DNA of 64,000 nt from Protaetiibacter sp. (GCA_030150265.1 JASLGG010000028.1:1-64000); one strand, 5' to 3'. Shown: positions 26,201 through 34,616, counted from the stretch's first letter. The notes: generated by a model from the sequence alone, not told the origin. Numbers and translations: made by a program.

Positions 26201-26236
26201 ATGGCCACGACACGATCAGGAAGAGGTCAGCGGTGA
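26201..26236 (+). CDS. Leaderless short upstream reading frame of aceE
   Basis: ATG at 26201 begins an 11-codon frame (MATTRSGRGQR) whose TGA overlaps the aceE GTG (GTGA). The ATG is 5 nt after the -10, so it may be the first codon of the mRNA. The frame contains the AAGAGG used by aceE as ribosome-binding site. A coupling or sensing role is inference. Confidence 0.4.
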   Translation: MATTRSGRGQR

Positions 26237-28971
26237 CGGTGAACGACCAGGACCCGTACTCGGTGCACAACATCGATCAGGATCCGGAGGAGACCGCCGA
26301 ATGGCAGGAGTCCCTCGACGCGCTCGTCGAGGAGAAGGGGCGGGGGCGCGGCCGCGAGGTCATGCTCAGCCTGCTGAAGCGGTCGAAGGAGCTGCGCCTG
26401 GGCGTGCCCATGGTGCCCACCACCGACTACATCAACACGATCGCGCCGGAGAACGAGCCCGATTTCCCCGGTGACGAGGAGCTCGAGCGCCAGTACCGCC
26501 GGTGGATCCGCTGGAACGCGGCGATCACGGTGCACCGCGCGCAGCGTCCGGGCATCGCGGTGGGCGGGCACATCTCGACCTATGCGTCGAGCGCCTCCCT
26601 CTACGAGGTCGGACACAACTGGTTCTTCCGCGGCCAGGACCACCCCTCGGGCGGCGACCAAATCTTCTACCAGGGCCACGCATCCCCCGGCATGTACGCG
26701 CGCGCGTTCCTCGAGGGCCGGCTCGGCGAGCAGGACCTCGACGGCTTCCGTCAGGAGAAGTCGCGCGCCCCGCACGCGCTCAGCTCCTACCCGCATCCGC
26801 GTCTCATGCCCGAGTTCTGGCAGTTCCCGACGGTGTCGATGGGCCTCGGCCCGATCAACGCGATCTGGCAGGCGCAGAACAACAAGTACCTCACCAACCG
26901 CGGCATCGTGGACCGCTCCGACAGCCGGGTCTGGGCGTTCCTCGGCGACGGCGAGATGGACGAGGTCGAGAGCCGCGGCGCCCTGCAGTGGGCGGCCAAC
27001 GAGAAGCTCGACAACCTGACGTTCGTCGTCAACTGCAACCTGCAGCGGCTCGACGGCCCGGTGCGCGGCAACGGCAAGATCATCCAGGAGCTCGAGAGCT
27101 TCTTCCGCGGCGCGGGCTGGAACGTCATCAAGGTCATCTGGGGCCGCGAGTGGGACGAGCTGCTCGCCCGCGACAGCGGCGCGCTCGTGAACCTCATGAA
27201 CGCGACGCCCGACGGGGACTACCAGACCTACAAGGCCGAGGACGGCGCCTACGTGCGCGAGAACTTCTTCGGCCGCGACCCCGAGACGCTCAAGCTCGTC
27301 GAGGGCTACAGCGACGAGCAGGTGTGGAACCTCAAGCGCGGCGGCCACGACTACCGCAAGGTCTATGCGGCCTTCAAGGCGGCCGTCGAGCACGAGGGCC
27401 AGCCCACCGTCATCCTCGCGAAGACCATCAAGGGCTACGGCCTCGGCAAGAGCTTCGAGGGCCGCAACGCGACCCACCAGATGAAGAAGCTCACGCTCGC
27501 CGACCTCAAGCAGTTCCGCGACGAGCTGCGCATCCCGATCAGCGACGCCCAGCTCGAGGAGAACCCGTACCTCCCGCCGTACTACCACCCGGGCGAGAGC
27601 GACCCGGCGATCCAGTACCTGCAGGAGCGCCGCCGCGAGCTCGGCGGCTACCTGCCCGAGCGCCGCACGACGCATGTCGACCTCAACCTCCCCGAGGACT
27701 CGGCCTACGAGATCGCCAAGAAGGGCTCCGGCAAGCAGGAGATCGCCACGACCATGGCGTTCGCCCGCCTGCTCAAGGACCTGCTCCGCGCGCCGGGCAT
27801 CGGCGAGCGGATCGTGCCGATCATCCCGGATGAGGCGCGCACCTTCGGCATGGACGCCTACTTCCCGACGGCGAAGATCTACAACCCGAACGGCCAGCAC
27901 TACACCTCGGTCGACCGCGAGCTGCTCCTGGCCTACAAGGAGAGCCCGCAGGGTCAGATCGTGCACGTCGGCATCAACGAGGCGGGTGCCTTCGCGGCGT
28001 TCACCGCGGTGGGCACCGCCTACTCGACGCACGGCCAGCCGCTCATCCCGGTCTACGTCTTCTACTCGATGTTCGGCTTCCAGCGCACGGGCGACGCGAT
28101 GTGGGCGGCGGGCGACCAGATGGCGCGCGGCTTCATCATCGGCGCGACCGCGGGTCGCACGACGCTCACGGGCGAGGGCCTGCAGCATGCCGACGGCCAC
28201 TCGCCGCTGCTCGCCTCGACCAACCCGGCCGTCGTCGCCTACGACCCGGCCTACGGCTACGAGATCGGGCACATCGTGCGCGCCGGCCTCGAGCGGATGT
28301 ACGGCGGGCAGGCTGCGCTCGAAAAGCACGGGGACCCGAACGTCATGTACTACCTGACGGTGTACAACGAGCCGATCGTGCAGCCGGCCGAGCCGGAGGG
28401 ACTGGATGTCGAGGGGCTGCTGCGCGGCATCTACAAGCTCAAGGACGCCACGATCCGCGGGCCGAAGGCGCAGCTGCTGGCCTCCGGCGTCGCCGTGCCG
28501 TGGGCGCTCGAGGCGCAGGAGCTCCTCGCGCGCGACTGGGGCGTCGCGGCCGATGTCTGGAGCGTCACCTCGTGGAACGAGCTGCGCCGCGACGGCGTCG
28601 CCGCCGACGAGCACAACTTCCTCAACCCGACGCAGCAGCCGCAGGTGCCGTACGTGTGGCAGAAGCTCAACGGCGCGGAGGGCCCCTTCCTCGGCGTGAC
28701 CGACTACATGCACGCGGTGCCCGACCAGATCCGCGCCTGGGTGCCCGGCGAGTACGCGACGCTCGGCGCCGACGGCTTCGGCTTCAGCGACACGCGGCCC
28801 GCGGCGCGGCGCTTCTTCAAGATCGACGGCCCGTCGATCGTGGTGCGCACGCTGCAGTCGCTCGCCCGCCGCGGCCAGGTCGACCCGGCCTACGTGCTCC
28901 AGGCGATCGACAAGTACAAGCTGCACGACGTCACGGCCGGCACGACGGGCTCGGCGGGCGGCGAGAGCTAG
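26233..28971 (+). CDS. aceE: Pyruvate dehydrogenase E1, homodimeric type
   Basis: Encodes 912 residues. It decarboxylates pyruvate with thiamine diphosphate and acetylates the lipoyl group of E2. The TPP motif runs from GDGEMDEVESRG (near 237) to NLTFVVNCN; the N-terminal region has the VGGHISTYASSASLYEVGHN signature with catalytic histidines, and the C-terminal half holds the transketolase-like pyrimidine domain. The GTG at 26233 has AAGAGG 6 nt upstream; a second GTG at 26239 is possible. E2 is the partly visible sucB or a gene elsewhere. The following regulator and fab genes match the order aceE-Rv2242-fabD in M. tuberculosis. Confidence 0.97.
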   Translation: MTVNDQDPYSVHNIDQDPEETAEWQESLDALVEEKGRGRGREVMLSLLKRSKELRLGVPMVPTTDYINTIAPENEPDFPGDEELERQYRRWIRWNAAITVHRAQRPGIAVGGHISTYASSASLYEVGHNWFFRGQDHPSGGDQIFYQGHASPGMYARAFLEGRLGEQDLDGFRQEKSRAPHALSSYPHPRLMPEFWQFPTVSMGLGPINAIWQAQNNKYLTNRGIVDRSDSRVWAFLGDGEMDEVESRGALQWAANEKLDNLTFVVNCNLQRLDGPVRGNGKIIQELESFFRGAGWNVIKVIWGREWDELLARDSGALVNLMNATPDGDYQTYKAEDGAYVRENFFGRDPETLKLVEGYSDEQVWNLKRGGHDYRKVYAAFKAAVEHEGQPTVILAKTIKGYGLGKSFEGRNATHQMKKLTLADLKQFRDELRIPISDAQLEENPYLPPYYHPGESDPAIQYLQERRRELGGYLPERRTTHVDLNLPEDSAYEIAKKGSGKQEIATTMAFARLLKDLLRAPGIGERIVPIIPDEARTFGMDAYFPTAKIYNPNGQHYTSVDRELLLAYKESPQGQIVHVGINEAGAFAAFTAVGTAYSTHGQPLIPVYVFYSMFGFQRTGDAMWAAGDQMARGFIIGATAGRTTLTGEGLQHADGHSPLLASTNPAVVAYDPAYGYEIGHIVRAGLERMYGGQAALEKHGDPNVMYYLTVYNEPIVQPAEPEGLDVEGLLRGIYKLKDATIRGPKAQLLASGVAVPWALEAQELLARDWGVAADVWSVTSWNELRRDGVAADEHNFLNPTQQPQVPYVWQKLNGAEGPFLGVTDYMHAVPDQIRAWVPGEYATLGADGFGFSDTRPAARRFFKIDGPSIVVRTLQSLARRGQVDPAYVLQAIDKYKLHDVTAGTTGSAGGES

Positions 28972-28984
28972 GCCGACGCCACCC

Positions 28985-30157
28985 GTGCCGGAGAGGACGA
29001 AGGCGCAGACGCTCGCCTGGCTGCGGACGCTGTCGGGCGAGCTCGCCACCACCACGCTCAAGCGCCTCGACGAGACGCTCCCCTGGTATCGCGAGATGCC
29101 GCCCGGCCGCCGCAGCGCGGTCGGGCTCGTCGCCCAGGCGGGCATCACCTCGTTCATCTCCTGGTACGACGATCCCAGCTCGACGCCCTGGATCGCGGCC
29201 GACGTGTTCGGGGCCGCCCCGCGCGAGCTGCTGCGCTCGGTCAGCCTGCAGCAGACGCTGCAGCTCATCCGGGTCACTGTCGAGGTCGTGGAGGAACGCG
29301 TCACGAGCTCGGGCGACGAGCTGCGCGAGGCGATCCTGCTGTACTCGCGCGAGATCGCCTTCGCAGCCGCCGACGTCTACGCGCGTGCCGCCGAGGCGCG
29401 CGGCCTGTGGGACGCCCGTCTCGAGGCGCTCGTCGTCGACTCGATCCTCACCGGCGAGTACGACAGCGAGCTCCCGAGCCGCGTCGCGGCGCTCGGCTGG
29501 AACGGTCACGGCGCGGTCGCGGTGCTCGTCGGCACGGCGCCGCGGATGCTCGACGTCGACCAGCTGCGCCGCACGGCCCGGCACCTCGACGCTGACGTGC
29601 TCATCGGCGTGCAGGGCAGCCGGCTCGTGCTCGTGATCGGCCGCGTCGACCGCCCGGACGACGCCGAGACGCGCGACCCGCTCCCGTTCATCGAGATCGC
29701 GCGCCAGCTCGAGCCGGGCTTCGGTCCGGGGCACCTGGTGCTCGGCCACGAGGTGCCGTCGCTCGTCGAGGCGGCCCGCAGCGCGAAGGCCGCCCTCGCG
29801 GGCTTCGCGGTCGCCAAGTCGTGGCGGGGGGCGCCGCGTCCGGTGCTCGCCGACGACCTGCTTCCCGAACGCGCCCTCGCGGGCGATCCGCTCGCCCGGG
29901 CCACGCTCATCAACCGCATCTACAAGCCGCTCCAGGACCATTCGACGGAGCTGCTGCTCACCCTGTGGGCCTACCTCGACAACGGCCGCTCGCTCGAGGC
30001 GACGGCCCGCGAGCTCTTCGTGCACGCCAACACCGTGCGCTACCGGCTCAAGCGCATCAGCGAGATCATCGGCTGGGACGCCACGGGGGCTCGCGAGGCG
30101 CTCATCCTGCAGTCGGCGCTCATCGTCGGCTCGATCGCCGACACGAAGCGCGGCTGA
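28985..30157 (+). CDS. PucR/CdaR-type regulator of fatty acid genes, FasR-like
   Basis: Encodes 390 residues from a GTG, 13 nt after aceE. The C-terminus carries the PucR helix-turn-helix (LDNGRSLEATARELFVHA followed by NTVRYRLKRI, about 335-362). The first 300 residues hold the sensory and GGDEF-like linker regions of this family. In Streptomyces coelicolor the gene in this position, fasR, encodes an activator that binds the fabD promoter and drives fabD-fabH-acpP-fabF; identical placement here makes the same role likely. The M. tuberculosis positional equivalent is Rv2242. Effector unknown. Confidence 0.88.
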   Translation: MPERTKAQTLAWLRTLSGELATTTLKRLDETLPWYREMPPGRRSAVGLVAQAGITSFISWYDDPSSTPWIAADVFGAAPRELLRSVSLQQTLQLIRVTVEVVEERVTSSGDELREAILLYSREIAFAAADVYARAAEARGLWDARLEALVVDSILTGEYDSELPSRVAALGWNGHGAVAVLVGTAPRMLDVDQLRRTARHLDADVLIGVQGSRLVLVIGRVDRPDDAETRDPLPFIEIARQLEPGFGPGHLVLGHEVPSLVEAARSAKAALAGFAVAKSWRGAPRPVLADDLLPERALAGDPLARATLINRIYKPLQDHSTELLLTLWAYLDNGRSLEATARELFVHANTVRYRLKRISEIIGWDATGAREALILQSALIVGSIADTKRG

Positions 30158-30302
30158 CCCGCCGCGCACCGCTCCTTCCCAGCCCTTCTCACCGGCGACC
30201 GACGACTCGCACGCGCGCCCGGCATCCGCTGCCCCGTGGAGGTCGCCGCGTAGCGCTTTGTGCGATGCCGCCAAGGTCTCGGCGGATTTCTCGTGCGCGA
30301 CA

Positions 30303-30329
30303 TGCCGACACGCGCACGCGGTGTTGGCA
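30303..30329 (+). promoter_or_regulatory. Inverted repeat over the fabD promoter, candidate FasR operator
   Basis: TGCCGACAC-n9-GTGTTGGCA, nine-base arms with one mismatch, ends 10 nt before the fabD GTG. An overlapping pair GTGCGCG (30293-30299) and CGCGCAC (30311-30317) adds symmetry. If fabD is leaderless with CAGGAT (30328-30333) as -10, the repeat covers about -37 to -11. Confidence 0.5.
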
Positions 30330-30339
30330 GGATGGACGG

Positions 30340-31269
30340 GTGACCGTCGTGATCGTCGCGCCCGGACAGGGCTCGCAGACCCCCGGATTCCTCGAGCCCT
30401 GGCTCGCCGAGCCCCGTTTCGCCGAGCACCTCGATGCGCTCGCCGATGCCGCGGGCGTCGACCTGCGCGCCCATGGGACGGTGTCGGATGCCGACACCAT
30501 CCGCGACACGGCCGTCGCCCAGCCGCTCATCGTGGCGGCCTCGCTGCTCGCGCTCGGCGGCGTGCTCGACGGCGGACGCCGCGACGCGATCGCCGGGATC
30601 GCAGGGCACTCGGTCGGCGAGCTCGCCGCCGCGGCCGGTGCGGGCATCCTGAGCGAGGCCGACGCCATGCGTCTCGTCGCGCTGCGCGGCCGGGCGATGG
30701 CCGACGCCGCCTCCCTCGCCGAGACCGGCATGAGCGCGGTGATCGGCGCCGACGAGGCCGAGCTGCTCGCGAAGCTCGAGTCCCTCGGACTCTCCCCCGC
30801 CAACTTCAACGGCGGCGGCCAGATCGTCGTGGCGGGTGCCCGCGAGGCGCTCGCCCGGCTGCAGGCCGAGCCGCCCGCGGGCGCACGCGTCATCCCGCTG
30901 CAGGTCGCCGGGGCGTTCCACACGCGCTACATGGAGCCGGCCGTCGAGGCTCTCCGCGCGGCGGCTGCCGACCTCGAGGCCGCCGACCCGAGCCTCACGA
31001 TCTGGACCAACCGCGACGGCCAGGCCGTGGCATCCGGGCGCGCCTTCCTCGACCTCGTCGTCGGCCAGGTCGCCTCGCCCGTGCGCTGGGACCTCGACAT
31101 GGAGGCGTTCGCGGCCGCCGGCGTCACGGGCCTCGTCGAGCTCGCCCCGGCGGGCGCGCTCGTGGGCCTCGCCAAGCGCGGCCTCAAGGGCCTCCCGACG
31201 GTCGCCGTGAAGACCCCCGACGACCTCGCCGCCGCCCACGCCCTCATCGATCAGGAGTCCGCCGCGTGA
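30340..31269 (+). CDS. fabD: Malonyl-CoA:ACP transacylase
   Basis: Encodes 309 residues from a GTG. It loads malonyl groups on acyl carrier protein. The nucleophile is Ser91 in AGHSVGE, with His194 in GAFHTRYM and the oxyanion PGQGSQ at the N-terminus. The GTG was chosen for family alignment (VTVVIVAPGQGSQTPGF) and has CAGGAT 6 nt upstream. It is the first gene of the fab operon; its TGA overlaps the fabH GTG by 4 nt. Confidence 0.96.
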   Translation: MTVVIVAPGQGSQTPGFLEPWLAEPRFAEHLDALADAAGVDLRAHGTVSDADTIRDTAVAQPLIVAASLLALGGVLDGGRRDAIAGIAGHSVGELAAAAGAGILSEADAMRLVALRGRAMADAASLAETGMSAVIGADEAELLAKLESLGLSPANFNGGGQIVVAGAREALARLQAEPPAGARVIPLQVAGAFHTRYMEPAVEALRAAAADLEAADPSLTIWTNRDGQAVASGRAFLDLVVGQVASPVRWDLDMEAFAAAGVTGLVELAPAGALVGLAKRGLKGLPTVAVKTPDDLAAAHALIDQESAA

Positions 31270-32267
31270 CCATCCACCTCAAGCAGGCGCAGGGCGCCCC
31301 CGGCAGTCGCATCCTCGCCCTCGGCGCCGCCCGCGGCGACCTCGTCGTGCCGAACGACGACCTCGTCGGCCCGATCGACTCGAGCGACGAGTGGATCCGT
31401 CAGCGCACCGGCATCGTCACGCGCAAGCGCGCCTCCAAGGGCGTCGACGCGATCGACCTGGCCGAGGCCGCCTCGCGCGAGGCGATCGAGAAGTCCGGGG
31501 TCGAGCCCGCGCGCATCGGCGCCGTGCTCGTCTCGACGATCAGCAACGTCGCCGTCACGCCCTCGATGTCGACCCTGCTCGCGGAGCGCATCGGCGTGAG
31601 CCCGGCCCCCGCCTACGACATCAGCGCCGCGTGCGCGGGCTACACCTATGCGATCGCGCAGGCGGATGCGCTCATCCGCGCCGGCGCCGCCGAGTACGTG
31701 CTCGTGGTGGGGGCCGAGAAGCTCTCCCAGTACGTGCACCCGGAGGACCGCTCGATCTCGTTCCTGCTCGGCGACGGCGCGGGCGCCGCGGTGCTCGGCC
31801 CCGCCGACGAGCCGGGCGTCTCGAAGACGGTCTGGGGCTCGGACGGGTCCAAGTGGGACGCCGTCGGCATGAACGCGACCTTCGAGGAGTACCTCGACAA
31901 GAAGAAGCCGTGGCCCACCATGCGCCAGGACGGCCAGACGGTGTTCCGCTGGGCCGTCTGGGAGATGGCGAAGGTCGCCAAGCGCACCCTCGAGGAGGCC
32001 GGGGTCGCGCCGGAGGATCTCGCCGCGTTCGTCCCGCACCAGGCGAACATGCGCATCATCGACGAGCTCGCCAAGCAGCTGAAGCTCCCCGAGCACGTCG
32101 CGATCGCCCGCGACATCGAGACCACCGGCAACACCTCGGCCGCCTCGATCCCCCTCGCGACCCACCGCCTGCTCGAGGAGCACCCGGAGCTCTCGGGCGG
32201 CCTGGCCCTCCAGATCGGCTTCGGCGCCGGCCTCGTCTTCGGGGCCCAGGTCGTGCGCCTCCCCTAA
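31266..32267 (+). CDS. fabH: 3-oxoacyl-ACP synthase III
   Basis: Encodes 333 residues from a GTG coupled to fabD. It starts fatty acid chains by condensing acyl-CoA with malonyl-ACP; in Gram-positives FabH often prefers branched primers, which gives iso/anteiso lipids. The catalytic triad is Cys123 (DISAACAGY), His in FVPHQANMRI and Asn in TGNTSAASI. The stop TAA is part of TAAACT, a candidate -10 for acpP. Confidence 0.96.
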   Translation: MTIHLKQAQGAPGSRILALGAARGDLVVPNDDLVGPIDSSDEWIRQRTGIVTRKRASKGVDAIDLAEAASREAIEKSGVEPARIGAVLVSTISNVAVTPSMSTLLAERIGVSPAPAYDISAACAGYTYAIAQADALIRAGAAEYVLVVGAEKLSQYVHPEDRSISFLLGDGAGAAVLGPADEPGVSKTVWGSDGSKWDAVGMNATFEEYLDKKKPWPTMRQDGQTVFRWAVWEMAKVAKRTLEEAGVAPEDLAAFVPHQANMRIIDELAKQLKLPEHVAIARDIETTGNTSAASIPLATHRLLEEHPELSGGLALQIGFGAGLVFGAQVVRLP

Positions 32268-32270
32268 ACT
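32265..32270 (+). promoter_or_regulatory. Candidate internal promoter -10 for acpP (TAAACT)
   Basis: TAAACT at the fabH stop would start RNA near 32277, giving a 30-nt leader with AGGAGA before acpP. An extra promoter would fit the high need for acyl carrier protein. No -35 match is seen. Confidence 0.4.
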
Positions 32271-32306
32271 TGTCCCCGGTCACTCGACACCCCTAGGAGA
32301 AACGAA

Positions 32307-32555
32307 ATGGCACTGTCCACCGAAGAAGTCCTCGCCGGCCTGGCTGAGCTCATCAACGACGAGACCGGCATCGCGGCGGACACCGTCGAGCTCGACAAGT
32401 CGTTCACCGACGACCTCGACATCGACTCGATCTCGATGATGACCATCGTGGTCAACGCCGAGGAGAAGTTCGACGTCAAGATCCCCGACGAGGAGGTCAA
32501 GAACCTCAAGACGGTCGGCGACGCCGTCAGCTACATCGTCAACGCCCAGAGCTGA
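32307..32555 (+). CDS. acpP: Acyl carrier protein
   Basis: Encodes 82 acidic residues forming the four-helix carrier. The phosphopantetheine attachment serine is Ser41 in LDIDSISMM, where the usual DSL reads DSI. AGGAGA stands 7 nt before the ATG, the strongest ribosome-binding site of the operon. It carries growing chains for FabD, FabH and FabF encoded around it. A hairpin follows 7 nt after the stop. Confidence 0.97.
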   Translation: MALSTEEVLAGLAELINDETGIAADTVELDKSFTDDLDIDSISMMTIVVNAEEKFDVKIPDEEVKNLKTVGDAVSYIVNAQS

Positions 32556-32562
32556 TCGATGA

Positions 32563-32589
32563 CGGGCGGGGGCGACACGCCTCCGCCCG
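32563..32589 (+). terminator. Hairpin between acpP and fabF, possible attenuator
   Basis: CGGGCGGGGGC (32563-32573) pairs with GCCTCCGCCCG (32579-32589), 11 bp with one G-U pair and a 5-nt loop, followed by a C/T-rich run without a strong T tract. It may end part of the transcripts or protect acpP mRNA from decay. Confidence 0.5.
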
Positions 32590-32650
32590 TGCCCCCTTCG
32601 TCCCGCACACCCCGCGGGATGCGTTCCACCACACTCTCGGAGTACCTCGA

Positions 32651-33886
32651 ATGACCAAGAAGATCGTCGTCACCGGCATAGGCACGTCGTCCCCTCTCGG
32701 CGGCACGGCGCCTGACAGCTGGAACGCCCTCCTCGCCGGCGAGTCCGGCGCCCGCGCGCTCACGCACGAGTGGGTGGCGGAGCTCGAGCTGCCCGTCACC
32801 TTCGCCGCGGAGGCCAAGGTGCGCCCCGAGGAGGTGCTCGAGCGCACCGAGATCAAGAGGCTCGACCCCTCGAGCCAGTTCGCGCTCATCTCCGCCCGTG
32901 AGGCGTGGGCCGACGCGGGCGCCCCCGAGATCGAGCCCGAGCGCCTCGGCGTCGACTACGCCACCGGCATCGGCGGCGTCTGGACCCTGCTCGACGCCTG
33001 GGACACCCTCAAGGAGAAGGGCCCGCGGCGCGTGCTGCCGATGACGGTGCCCATGCTCATGCCGAACGCCGCGGCCGCCGCGGTGTCCATGCACCTCAAG
33101 GCGCGCGCCTTCGCGCGCACCGACGTCTCCGCGTGCGCCTCGAGCACCGAGGCCATCGCGAACGCCTACGACCACCTGCAGCAGGGGCTCGCCGACGTCG
33201 TCATCGCCGGCGGCACCGAGTCCGCCATCCACGGCATCACGATCGCGTCGTTCGCGTCGATGCAGGCGCTCTCCAAGCGCAACGACTCCCCCGCCACGGC
33301 ATCCCGCCCCTACGACCTCACCCGTGACGGCTTCGTCATGGGCGAGGGCGCGGCGTCGATCGTCCTCGAGACCGAGGAGCACGCGAAGGCGCGTGGCGCG
33401 CGCATCTACGCCGAGCTCGCGGGCGGCGGCGTCACGAGCGACTCGTACCACATCACCGCTCCCGACCCGGAGGGCTGGGGCGCCTCGCGCGCGGTGCGCG
33501 CCGCCCTCGAGCAGGCGGGCGCCTCGCCCGACGAGGTCACCCACATCAACGCCCACGCCACGAGCACCCCGGTCGGCGACATCGCCGAGTACAAGGCGCT
33601 CCTCGCGGTGTTCGGCGAGCGGGTGCACGGCATCCCGGTGTCGGCGACCAAGGCGTCGACCGGTCACCTGCTGGGCGGCACGGGCGCCCTCGAGGCGATC
33701 TTCGCGATCCTGGCCGTGCAGAACCGGCTCGCCCCGCCGACGATCAACCTCACCGAGCAGGATCCCGCGATCCCGCTCGACGTGGTGACGGAGGCGCGCG
33801 CGCTCGGAGACGGGGCGCAGCTCGCGATCTCGAACTCGTTCGGCTTCGGCGGCCACAACTCCGTGGTCGCGTTCCGCTCGGTCTGA
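32651..33886 (+). CDS. fabF: 3-oxoacyl-ACP synthase II
   Basis: Encodes 411 residues. It condenses malonyl-ACP with acyl-ACP during elongation. The active-site cysteine is in TDVSACASSTEAI (near 161), with histidines in NAHATSTPVGD and KASTGHLLGGTGALE and the C-terminal NSFGFGGHN. Corresponds to KasA in M. tuberculosis by position. It is 95 nt after acpP, the last gene of the operon, and its stop is separated by a single base from the stop of a convergent small gene. Confidence 0.97.
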   Translation: MTKKIVVTGIGTSSPLGGTAPDSWNALLAGESGARALTHEWVAELELPVTFAAEAKVRPEEVLERTEIKRLDPSSQFALISAREAWADAGAPEIEPERLGVDYATGIGGVWTLLDAWDTLKEKGPRRVLPMTVPMLMPNAAAAAVSMHLKARAFARTDVSACASSTEAIANAYDHLQQGLADVVIAGGTESAIHGITIASFASMQALSKRNDSPATASRPYDLTRDGFVMGEGAASIVLETEEHAKARGARIYAELAGGGVTSDSYHITAPDPEGWGASRAVRAALEQAGASPDEVTHINAHATSTPVGDIAEYKALLAVFGERVHGIPVSATKASTGHLLGGTGALEAIFAILAVQNRLAPPTINLTEQDPAIPLDVVTEARALGDGAQLAISNSFGFGGHNSVVAFRSV

Positions 33887-33887
33887 G

Positions 33888-34040
33888 TCAGCGGATGCTG
33901 CGGCAGCCCTCGTGCTGCGTGCAGCTCCCGTCGAAGCCATCGTCCGCGTCGTCGAGCTCCACGACCTCGGCGACGTGGATGAGGGGCTCCTCCAGCTCGT
34001 CGAGGAGCTCGCGGAGATCGATCTCGTTCGTCTTCAGCAT
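33888..34040 (-). CDS. Unrecognised 50-residue acidic peptide with a Cys-containing C-terminus
   Basis: Not recognised. The N-terminal part (LRELLDELEEPLIHVAEVVE) is acidic and amphipathic, followed by DDADDGFD and a distinct ending GSCTQHEGCRSIR with two Cys, two Ser and a Thr. GGAAAGG stands 8 nt before the ATG, a proper ribosome-binding site, and a perfect inverted repeat lies 26 nt upstream. The shape resembles a leader plus core of a modified peptide, but no modifying enzyme is nearby; a small metal-binding or regulatory protein is equally possible. It lies between convergent fabF and the DUF3145 gene. Confidence 0.6.
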   Translation of the reverse strand: MLKTNEIDLRELLDELEEPLIHVAEVVELDDADDGFDGSCTQHEGCRSIR

Positions 34041-34065
34041 GTTCCCGGCCTTTCCGATGAGGTCT

Positions 34066-34083
34066 GTGCTGATCGGTCAGCAC
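34066..34083 (-). promoter_or_regulatory. Perfect inverted repeat upstream of the small peptide gene
   Basis: GTGCTGA-n4-TCAGCAC, 7-bp arms; a second palindrome GCCCGTACGGGC is at 34095-34106. They could be an operator for the peptide gene or weak terminators of the DUF3145 gene; no T tract follows. Confidence 0.4.
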
Positions 34084-34112
34084 CACGCGTCGCAGCCCGT
34101 ACGGGCGCGGCG

Positions 34113-34616
34113 CTAACTAACCCTGTGCAGCCAGACGACGGGGCTGTCCTCGCCCGCGTGACGGAAGGGCTCGAGCTCCTCGTCCCACGCCTGCCCGAGG
34201 GCGAGGCGCAGCATGCGGTGCAGCTCGAAGGCGTCCGAGCCCGCCGCCTCCATGGCCGCACGGATGCGGTCCTCGGGGACCACCATGTTGCCGATGGTGT
34301 CGGTCTGGGCGAAGAACACGCCGAGATCGGGCGTGTGCATCCAGCGACCGCCGTCGGTGCCGAGACCCGCATCCTCGGTCACCTCGTAGCGCAGGTGCTC
34401 CCAGCCGCGCAACGCGGAGGCGAGCTCGGCGCCCGTGCCGCGGGGGCCCTCCCAGCTGTACTCGGTGCGCTGAGCGCCCGGCAGCACGGGCTGCGGCCGC
34501 CAGTCGAAGCTGACGGCGCGCCCGAGAGCGCGTCCCGCCGCCCACTCGACATGGGGGCAGAGAGCACGAGGAGCGGAGTGGACATACACCACCCCGCGAG
34601 TCATCGCAGCAGCCAC
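34113..34616 (-). CDS. DUF3145 family protein
   Basis: Encodes 167 residues from a GTG; an internal ATG four codons later is possible. It starts with TRGVVYVHSAPRALCPHVEWA and ends near PVVWLHRVS, matching the actinobacterial DUF3145 family, which commonly sits just after fabF. Function is unknown; a link with fatty acid synthesis is only suggested by position. GGAG stands 6 nt before the GTG and a good promoter lies 68-97 nt upstream. Confidence 0.9.
   Translation of the reverse strand: MAAAMTRGVVYVHSAPRALCPHVEWAAGRALGRAVSFDWRPQPVLPGAQRTEYSWEGPRGTGAELASALRGWEHLRYEVTEDAGLGTDGGRWMHTPDLGVFFAQTDTIGNMVVPEDRIRAAMEAAGSDAFELHRMLRLALGQAWDEELEPFRHAGEDSPVVWLHRVS

Noticed and set aside
26227..29304. 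A 1025-codon minus-strand frame opposite aceE
   Set aside because: Antisense to a conserved enzyme; low-complexity translation.
33664..34086. A 140-codon minus-strand frame over the fabF end
   Set aside because: It overlaps fabF antisense in a frame different from the 50-residue peptide, which alone has a ribosome-binding site.
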